Origin: Candidatus Aerophobota bacterium
GTDB taxonomy: Bacteria; Aerophobota; Aerophobia; Aerophobales; B3-G15
NCBI GenBank assembly: GCA_021162265.1
Contig: JAGGZA010000117.1
Location: forward strand, 1 to 10,211
DNA: 10,211 bases
Reading direction: 5' to 3'
A model generated the notes under the pieces. It made no database searches. It saw only the letters and a list, made by a program, of their open reading frames with translations, and was not told the origin of the DNA. Positions 6,207-10,211 of this stretch are shown piece by piece. The first letter of the stretch is position 1. Every line of letters starts with the position of its first letter. Made by a program: the position numbers and the translations under genes.

Positions 6207-7484
6207 TTAAAATACTCCTTCTTCTACACGGATTAAAAGGGGATCTTTCTTTATTACAGGTAATTTTTTTATTTCTTCCAGAGCCTTTTGTATGTTTTTC
6301 TCCTGAGAGTAATGGGTAAGCATGATAATCGGTACAATATTCCCCTTTTTATCTTCTTTTCCTTTCTGGATAACTGACTCAATGCTAATGTCATGCTCTC
6401 CCAGGATATTTGCTATCCTTGCCAGTACTCCAGCTTTATCAATAGCGTAGAATTTCAGATAATATTTGGTTTCAACTTCTCCTATTGATTTCAGGTTAAG
6501 GGGAGAGTTTTGTGCAGGTAAGAGTAACTTTTTGCCCTGGGCAACACATATTAAGTCCTCTATGATGGCAGTAGCAGTGGGATATTTCCCTGCTCCCGGT
6601 GCCTGCATTCCTATCTCAAGACCTGCTTCATCACGAATTTCTAATCCATTTTCAACTCCCTCAAGACGAGCCAGCCACCTGTCATCAGGAATTAATGCTG
6701 GATGAACTCTTGCTTCTAAGGAATTTTCCTCTCTTTGAGCTATAGCGAGGAGTTTTATCCTGTATCCCAGTTCCTTTGCATATATGACATCCTGGAGAGT
6801 TATATTGGTTATACCTTCAACATATATAGATTGTGTAGAGGGGAAATGCCCAAGAGTTATCCCCAGGAGAACAATTAACTTGTGAGCAGTATCTTGACCA
6901 TTGATATCCTCTGCAGGATTAGCTTCTGCATAGCCCATGGTTTGTGCTTCTTTTAAAAGATGGGATAAATCTTTATTTTTTTTCTCCATACCTGTTAAAA
7001 TATAATTGCAAGTCCCATTAAAGATACCTGTTATTTTTTCTATTTGAGAGGGAGAGTTAATTAAACTTTCTATAAGCCGGTAGGCTGCTATGTTGGAAGC
7101 TCTCACTCCTAAGTAGCAGTTGTTCTCTAAAGCCTTTTGAAAAATTTTGTCTCCTGATGCTGCCAAGATGGCTTTATTGGCAGTTATCACATTTTTCCCC
7201 TTTTCCAGGGATTCAAGAACAAGTTCTCCTGCAGGATGATATCCTCCTATTACCTCGATAACCGTATCTATCTTAGGATTATTCAGTATATCCCGGGGAT
7301 TAAATGATAAAACACCAGCAGGAAGAAAGATGTCTCTCTTTTTTTTGGGATTTTTGACTACCACCTTTTCGATAGAGAAATGAAAGTTACCCACCTTTCC
7401 TTTTTTTCGCATAAGAAACTCCACCACACCAGTTCCTACTGTTCCCATCCCGAAGATACCTATGTGCAATGTCTTCTCTTTCAT
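6207..7484 (-). CDS. hom: Homoserine dehydrogenase with C-terminal ACT domain
   Basis: Hom (425 aa) reduces aspartate semialdehyde to homoserine with NAD(P)H, the branch point to threonine and methionine. Visible: a dinucleotide-binding GMGTVG (12-17), VITANKAIL with Lys104 (99-107), and NGTCNYIL (156-163). GYAEANP follows with Glu187, then DINGQDTAHK with Asp198 and Lys202. Glu187, Asp198 and Lys202 have the same spacing as yeast Glu208, Asp219 and Lys223. GAGKYPTATAIIEDL (297-311) closes the catalytic part. An ACT domain (about 341-420, YYLKFYAIDKAGVLARIANI) suggests threonine feedback. Odd point: the usual EA-x-V-x-GG-IP-II segment before NGT is RASNIAAYRLIESL here (128-141) and about two residues shorter. 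No threonine-pathway gene is adjacent. The ATG has no clear Shine-Dalgarno, and the leader is A/T only. It lies 34 bp upstream of rpsB and may share its transcript. Confidence 0.93.
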   Translation of the reverse strand: MKEKTLHIGIFGMGTVGTGVVEFLMRKKGKVGNFHFSIEKVVVKNPKKKRDIFLPAGVLSFNPRDILNNPKIDTVIEVIGGYHPAGELVLESLEKGKNVITANKAILAASGDKIFQKALENNCYLGVRASNIAAYRLIESLINSPSQIEKITGIFNGTCNYILTGMEKKNKDLSHLLKEAQTMGYAEANPAEDINGQDTAHKLIVLLGITLGHFPSTQSIYVEGITNITLQDVIYAKELGYRIKLLAIAQREENSLEARVHPALIPDDRWLARLEGVENGLEIRDEAGLEIGMQAPGAGKYPTATAIIEDLICVAQGKKLLLPAQNSPLNLKSIGEVETKYYLKFYAIDKAGVLARIANILGEHDISIESVIQKGKEDKKGNIVPIIMLTHYSQEKNIQKALEEIKKLPVIKKDPLLIRVEEGVF

Positions 7485-7487
7485 TTT

Positions 7488-7559
7488 AAATAATAAATAA
7501 AAATAAAACTTTTACTCCCTTTCCTCTCTTTTCCCCGAAAGGAAACTTACAGGTAAAAG
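7488..7559 (-). terminator. Terminator-like stem between the phasin-like gene and hom (terminator or attenuator)
   Basis: On the minus strand, CTTTTAC (7559-7553) pairs with GTAAAAG (7515-7509) and is followed directly by a T-rich run, TTTTATTTTTATTTATT (7508 downward). Inside the loop, TTTCC can pair with either of two GGAAA runs, so alternative inner stems are possible. The element starts 4 nt after the phasin-like gene's stop and ends just before the hom start. It could end that transcript or let part of it read through into hom and rpsB. The T run is broken by A residues, so efficiency is uncertain. Confidence 0.5.
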
Positions 7560-7563
7560 CTTA

Positions 7564-7860
7564 TTACTTTTGCTTGCTTATACTTTCTATTAACTGATCT
7601 ATTTTCTTTTCAAGTCTCAATATGTCGTCTTTACTGGCAAGATTTGCCCGCTCTATAAGCTTTCTTAACTTTTTCTCTATGTTTTCTTCAAGTTCCTCTC
7701 TTGTTTCTTCTCCTTTTTTGATTATCTGAGATAAAAAATCCTCTTCTTCTATTTTGTCTACACTGGTAGTTAAGTCATTTAAGAGAGTTTCCATTTTTTC
7801 TTTAGTAAGGGCAGCAGCTCCCATACCGATTAAAAGTGCCTTTTTTAAAAGTCTTTCCAT
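7564..7860 (-). CDS. Small phasin-like coiled-coil protein (COG3937-type)
   Basis: This 98-aa protein resembles the small phasin-family (polyhydroxyalkanoate regulator-like) proteins common beside unrelated genes in Firmicutes and deep-branching bacteria. The N-terminus has a short hydrophobic, Gly/Ala-rich helix, KKALLIGMGAAALTKEKM (6-23), which is the family signature. The rest (about 24-98) is strongly charged with heptad-like Leu/Ile spacing: an EETREELEENIEKKLRKLIE helix, then the conserved-looking S-K-D-D-I-L-R-L-E-K-K-I turn and helix (76-87). No PHA synthase gene is in the window, so the name is structural, and the true role is unknown. AAGGAGG precedes the ATG by 9 nt. The gene has its own promoter (7890-7923) and a terminator-like stem just after its stop, so it can form a single-gene transcript. 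Confidence 0.75.
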   Translation of the reverse strand: MERLLKKALLIGMGAAALTKEKMETLLNDLTTSVDKIEEEDFLSQIIKKGEETREELEENIEKKLRKLIERANLASKDDILRLEKKIDQLIESISKQK

Positions 7861-7875
7861 TATATTTATCCTCCT

Positions 7876-7890
7876 TCTGCTTTTAGCAGA
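7876..7890 (-). promoter_or_regulatory. 5'-terminal stem-loop on the phasin-like mRNA
   Basis: The minus strand has TCTGC (7890-7886), loop TAAAA, and GCAGA (7880-7876). The stem touches the AAGGAGG ribosome site (7876-7870). With the -10 box at 7901-7896, transcription should begin about base 7889, so the stem would be the very first structure of the mRNA. 5'-terminal stems next to strong ribosome sites are known to slow RNA decay. That role is inferred here. Confidence 0.55.
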
Positions 7891-7923
7891 TTATAATTAT
7901 AATAGAAACTTAATAAAGGTCAA
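7890..7923 (-). promoter_or_regulatory. Sigma-70-type promoter of the phasin-like gene
   Basis: The minus strand has TTGACC (7923-7918), a 16-bp spacer, and TATAAT (7901-7896). A second TATAAT follows directly (7895-7890). The -35 matches five of six consensus bases and the -10 all six. The site lies in the 68-bp gap after the LOG-family gene and about 30 bp before the phasin-like start. It could also feed hom and the rpsB cluster if the stem at 7488-7559 is leaky. Confidence 0.75.
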
Positions 7924-7928
7924 AAATT

Positions 7929-8636
7929 TTATATATATCCCAGTCTTTTTGAGTTCTCAATAATTATTTCTGCTGCTTTTCGTGGATCGTCCACCAGATG
8001 AAAGAGCTTTAAATCATCCTTTCTTATGCAGCCTTCCTTGAGCATGGAGTTATGTATCCACTGGATTAGTCCTTCCCAGTAAGAAGAGTCATAAAGGACA
8101 ATGGGGAAATGTTCTATTTTACAGGTTTGAGATAAGGTTAGAGCTTCAAACAGCTCATCCATGGTTCCAAACCCTCCGGGAAATATTAGAAAGGCTACCG
8201 AGTATTTTGCAAACATGACTTTGCGAACAAAAAAATATCTGAAGTGTAAAGAAATATGCTGATAAGGATTGGGTTCCTGTTCTTCAGGAAGTTCTATATT
8301 ACACCCCACAGATAGCCCTTTTGCCCTGTAGGCACCAAGGTTGGCAGCTTCCATTATCCCCGGGCCCCCACCTGTGATAATAGTTAACCCTTCCTTTGAT
8401 AGTTCTCTGGCAGCAGTGACAGCAGCCTTATAGTAAAGGTTGTCTGAAGTGAATCTTGAAGAGCCAAAAATGGCTACTGCCGGACCAATCTTGGATAGAG
8501 CATCAAAACCCTCTACAAATTCTCCCTGGATTCTAAGAATTCTCCAGGGATCGGTAGAGGTGAAATCCTCTCTTATTTTTCTTGTTTTTAAGAGTTCCTT
8601 GTCAGAATGAAATCTGGATTTTCTTTCTCGATCCAT
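7929..8636 (-). CDS. LOG-family protein (TIGR00730-type nucleotide 5'-monophosphate phosphoribohydrolase)
   Basis: This 235-aa Rossmann-fold protein is of the longer LOG/TIGR00730 type, often mislabelled lysine decarboxylase. Family enzymes split nucleoside 5'-monophosphates, and cytokinin ribotides in plants and some bacteria, into base and ribose-5-P. Visible: REDFTSTDPWRILRIQGEFV (22-41), AIFGSSR (55-61), the GGGPGIMEA motif (89-97), FRYFFVRKVMFAKY (132-145) with the conserved Arg-Lys, and the catalytic PGGFGTMDELFEAL (153-166) with Glu161. There is no PLP-binding Lys motif. The ATG follows the aminotransferase stop with no gap (TAAATG) and has AGGAG about 9 nt upstream, so the two are co-translated. 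The real substrate is unknown. Nucleotide salvage or damaged-nucleotide clearance is the family-based guess. Confidence 0.9.
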   Translation of the reverse strand: MDRERKSRFHSDKELLKTRKIREDFTSTDPWRILRIQGEFVEGFDALSKIGPAVAIFGSSRFTSDNLYYKAAVTAARELSKEGLTIITGGGPGIMEAANLGAYRAKGLSVGCNIELPEEQEPNPYQHISLHFRYFFVRKVMFAKYSVAFLIFPGGFGTMDELFEALTLSQTCKIEHFPIVLYDSSYWEGLIQWIHNSMLKEGCIRKDDLKLFHLVDDPRKAAEIIIENSKRLGYI

Positions 8637-9638
8637 TTACAGCTTCTCCTCTTCCTTAAACACAGGTGTGAGGACCTTTTTATTTTCTGTTATATCTCTT
8701 TGAAAAAGCCTGGAAAGCATATGGAAAACATCCCCGGGTTTTCCCGTGCCAATTTTATTCCCATCGTATTCAACTACCGGGAGAACGTTAGGTCCGGTGC
8801 CAAAGATAAGCATTTCCGAGCTTTCATAAGCTTCTTCTCGAGAGATATTTCTCTGAGAGATACCTTTTAAAATACCCATTTTAATCAATTCTTTTGTCAA
8901 TTCAACCCCTCTAAGGAGGGAAGTTCCTTTTAACATATGGCTAAATGTAGGATATACAAATTTTTTTTCTTTTGTTACAATAGCTACATTTTCAGTTGCT
9001 CCCTCTGTTAAATAGCCCTCCTCGTCAAGCATAATGCCAAAATCCACTTTATTTTTTTCTGCTTCCATTTCTACAAGGACGTTTGGAAGGTAGTTGCATG
9101 ATTTTACTTGAGCAAAGAAGGAAGGCTTGGCTGGAATTTTACTTGTTATTGCTGACACTCCTTTTGTGTAAAAGTGTTCTGGAGCACTCCAGGGCTCAAG
9201 AACAATGATGTATAGGTTGCTCTCTTTGCATTCCCTGGGTGCACAGTCAAACCCTCCAATTCCTCGAGAAACAAAAACACGCACCATACAATCCTTAACC
9301 CCTCCTGTAGCTACAGTCTCTATAATGATTTGTTTTATGGTGGAGAGACTGAAAGGTAGTTTTAGCGAAATTAGTTCTGCAGATTTCTGTAACCTGGCAA
9401 GATGCGCATCAAGATTGTAAATATATCCATTCACGCATTTAAAAGCTTCAAAAATACCATCTCCTCTGTGCACCATGTGATCATCGAGAGGAAGTACCAT
9501 AAGGGAGGGGTCAGTTACCACCCCTCCAAAAACACTTGAATACATAGCAAAATACCTGGAATAGCCAGGGTTACGCCATTCAGGCTTTTGCGAAAATATA
9601 TCTTCTCTTGACAGGATTTTTAATTTTCTGTAAATCAT
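8637..9638 (-). CDS. Class IV (branched-chain/D-amino acid type) PLP aminotransferase
   Basis: This 333-aa fold-type IV PLP enzyme is in the superfamily of branched-chain aminotransferase, D-alanine aminotransferase and aminodeoxychorismate lyase. Visible: PLDDHMVHRGDGIFEAFKCV (50-69), where class IV proteins have their N-domain substrate strand, NLDAHLARLQKSA (75-87), and the catalytic Lys179 in QVKSCNYLPNVLVEMEA. GYLTEGATENVAIV (208-221) carries Glu212 for the PLP ring nitrogen. KGTSLLRGVELTKEL (237-251) forms the phosphate cradle. About 35 residues precede the core, giving an N-terminal extension beyond ~285-aa D-alanine aminotransferases. The substrate cannot be settled from motifs, and neither an ilv nor a pab gene is near. 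The ATG has GGAGG 6 nt upstream and a clear promoter at 9682-9709. It is the first gene of a pair with the LOG-family gene. Confidence 0.88.
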   Translation of the reverse strand: MIYRKLKILSREDIFSQKPEWRNPGYSRYFAMYSSVFGGVVTDPSLMVLPLDDHMVHRGDGIFEAFKCVNGYIYNLDAHLARLQKSAELISLKLPFSLSTIKQIIIETVATGGVKDCMVRVFVSRGIGGFDCAPRECKESNLYIIVLEPWSAPEHFYTKGVSAITSKIPAKPSFFAQVKSCNYLPNVLVEMEAEKNKVDFGIMLDEEGYLTEGATENVAIVTKEKKFVYPTFSHMLKGTSLLRGVELTKELIKMGILKGISQRNISREEAYESSEMLIFGTGPNVLPVVEYDGNKIGTGKPGDVFHMLSRLFQRDITENKKVLTPVFKEEEKL

Positions 9639-9681
9639 CTACCCCTCCTGGTATCAATAATGCTTTCTGGCAGTGCATACA

Positions 9682-9709
9682 ATTATATTTTATTAGTATT
9701 ATAAGTCAA
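9682..9709 (-). promoter_or_regulatory. Sigma-70-type promoter of the aminotransferase-LOG pair
   Basis: The minus strand has TTGACT (9709-9704), a 16-bp spacer, and TATAAT (9687-9682). The -10 is perfect and the -35 matches five of six bases. Transcription would start near 9675, giving a 5' leader of about 37 nt with the ribosome site close to its end. It points away from the transporter promoter, with the two -35 boxes 13 bp apart. Confidence 0.75.
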
Positions 9710-9722
9710 TTAAGTGGTATTT

Positions 9723-9750
9723 TTGACATAGCCCGGTTCTTTGTTATATT
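9723..9750 (+). promoter_or_regulatory. Sigma-70-type promoter of the transporter gene
   Basis: TTGACA (9723-9728, perfect), a 16-bp spacer, and TATATT (9745-9750, five of six). The start of transcription would be near 9757, leaving about 135 nt of untranslated leader before the GTG at 9892, unusually long for this compact genome. Confidence 0.7.
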
Positions 9751-9786
9751 TATACAGAGGGAAATTAAGAAAAAGGTATAGACAGG

Positions 9787-9862
9787 TTTCTCTGGGAGTA
9801 GGAAACTCCGTTAGAGAAATAAGGTGTTACTAAAGTGTAAATCTATCTTTGAGAAGCCTTAT
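9787..9862 (+). promoter_or_regulatory. Structured 5' leader, candidate riboswitch or cis-regulatory RNA
   Basis: Two stacked structures are visible by hand. Stem A: TTTCTCT (9787-9793) pairs with AGAGAAA (9813-9819). Within it, GGAGT (9795-9799) pairs with ACTCC (9805-9809) around the loop AGGAA, separated from the outer helix by a small internal loop. Stem B: ATAAGG (9819-9824) pairs with CCTTAT (9857-9862) and encloses a smaller TTAC/GTAA hairpin (9827-9840). I could not match it to the consensus of any riboswitch class that I can recall. There is no T tract after it, so control would act on translation or RNA decay. The two outer helices are solid pairings. A ligand-binding role is inference. 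Confidence 0.45.
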
Positions 9863-9891
9863 GTAATCTATGAAGCAGTGGATGAATAGCG

Positions 9892-10211
9892 GTGACAAAG
9901 AAGAAAATTCTGATCCTGCTCCTCATTACATTTTTAGCTATTTTTGCGGTTAATGCTGGCAGTTTCCACTTGACCTTCTCCCAGAAACTTTCTCTTATTA
10001 TTTTTATAATTATAGTGATTGCTACTCTTGCCCTCTGGAAATTTCACCTTCCTGTAGCTTTTTTAGGAGTAGGAGCTTTCCTTCTGACAAAAACTCTTGA
10101 CATTTCCCATTTTATTGCTTTTGCTAAGTACACATGTGGGTTTTCATTTTCAAGATTTTCTACTCTGGTCTTTTCCAGTAATGCTGTTGTGTCTTGTAGC
10201 AGGGAGTGTAT
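9892..10211 (+). CDS. Membrane transporter N-terminus, possibly SLC13/ArsB-like, 3'-truncated by window edge
   Basis: The frame is open from a GTG at 9892 to the window end (106 codons). An in-frame stop at 9883 and no ATG downstream before the first membrane helix leave GTG as the likely start. Its ribosome site is weak (GGA about 9 nt away). Predicted membrane segments: residues 5-20 (KILILLLITFLAIFAV), 33-49 (LSLIIFIIIVIATLALW) and about 53-65 (LPVAFLGVGAFLL). The pattern of a hydrophobic pair and then LTKTLDISHFIAFA recalls the start of SLC13/ArsB/NhaD-type ion transporters. After about residue 78 the hydrophobic pattern ends and the text turns Ser/Cys/Phe-rich, where such families have another membrane helix. 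A frameshift there is possible. A coding region is likely, but the family is tentative. Confidence 0.55.
   Translation, partial: MTKKKILILLLITFLAIFAVNAGSFHLTFSQKLSLIIFIIIVIATLALWKFHLPVAFLGVGAFLLTKTLDISHFIAFAKYTCGFSFSRFSTLVFSSNAVVSCSREC

Noticed and set aside
7929..8636. Lysine decarboxylase, the label often given to this family.
   Set aside because: The PGGFGTMDE and GGGPGIMEA motifs belong to the LOG phosphoribohydrolase family, and no PLP-Lys motif is present.
9757..9891. Match of the transporter leader to named riboswitches (fluoride, Mn, purine, TPP, THF, c-di-GMP).
   Set aside because: None of their conserved cores that I can recall fit in order. Only generic stems are visible, so no class was assigned.
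9870..9953. Short frame from ATG 9870 (27 codons) overlapping the transporter start, as a possible leader peptide.
   Set aside because: No ribosome site, no amino-acid run or other leader-peptide feature, and the overlapping GTG frame has clear membrane segments.

Overview
The window is an ordinary, gene-dense stretch of a low-GC (AT-rich, about 40% GC by eye) bacterial chromosome. It carries twelve protein genes, the first and last cut by the window edges. I see no rRNA, tRNA, CRISPR array, insertion sequence or phage gene. Organism: the rpsB-tsf-pyrH-frr order is bacterial. The short EF-Ts (198 aa), an archaeal-style bifunctional phosphoglucose/phosphomannose isomerase, and a speD-bpsA pair for branched-chain polyamines all point to a thermophile or a lineage with thermophilic ancestry, perhaps an uncultivated phylum. 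I cannot name the taxon from sequence alone.

Layout. Positions 3-1983 (+): the C-terminal two thirds of a bifunctional PGI/PMI, overlapping rarA, a AAA+ clamp-loader-like ATPase of stalled replication forks. The rarA gene converges with the end of a long minus-strand block, with only 10 bp between the stop codons. Minus strand, in transcription order: a class IV aminotransferase (9638-8637) and a LOG-family nucleotide phosphoribohydrolase (8636-7929), joined as TAAATG. Next come a small phasin-like coiled-coil protein with its own promoter (7860-7564), a terminator-like stem, and homoserine dehydrogenase hom (7484-6207). The rest of the block is the translation cluster rpsB (6172-5339), tsf (5337-4741), pyrH (4726-4007) and frr (3990-3427), followed by speD (3380-2976) and bpsA (3025-1994). 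Spacings from hom to bpsA are 1 to 46 bp or overlapping, so hom-rpsB-tsf-pyrH-frr-speD-bpsA could be one transcript. From 9639 to 9891 lies a divergent control region with two face-away sigma-70-type promoters. It also holds a roughly 135-nt structured leader for a plus-strand membrane transporter gene (9892 to the window end, partial).

How the parts fit. S2, EF-Ts, UMP kinase and RRF are the classic bacterial translation and growth cluster. Here two polyamine enzymes are added at its 3' end. SpeD makes decarboxylated S-adenosylmethionine, and BpsA uses it to add two aminopropyl groups to the central nitrogen of spermidine. Branched polyamines are known to bind and stabilise nucleic acids at high temperature, so co-expression with translation factors makes sense, but that link is inference. 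The most unusual points are the polyamine module riding on the translation operon, the unassigned structured leader before the transporter, a homoserine dehydrogenase whose usual EA-x-V-x-GG-IP segment is replaced, and a hairpin that would sit at the exact 5' end of the phasin mRNA. I did not find a wholly new defence or mobile system.
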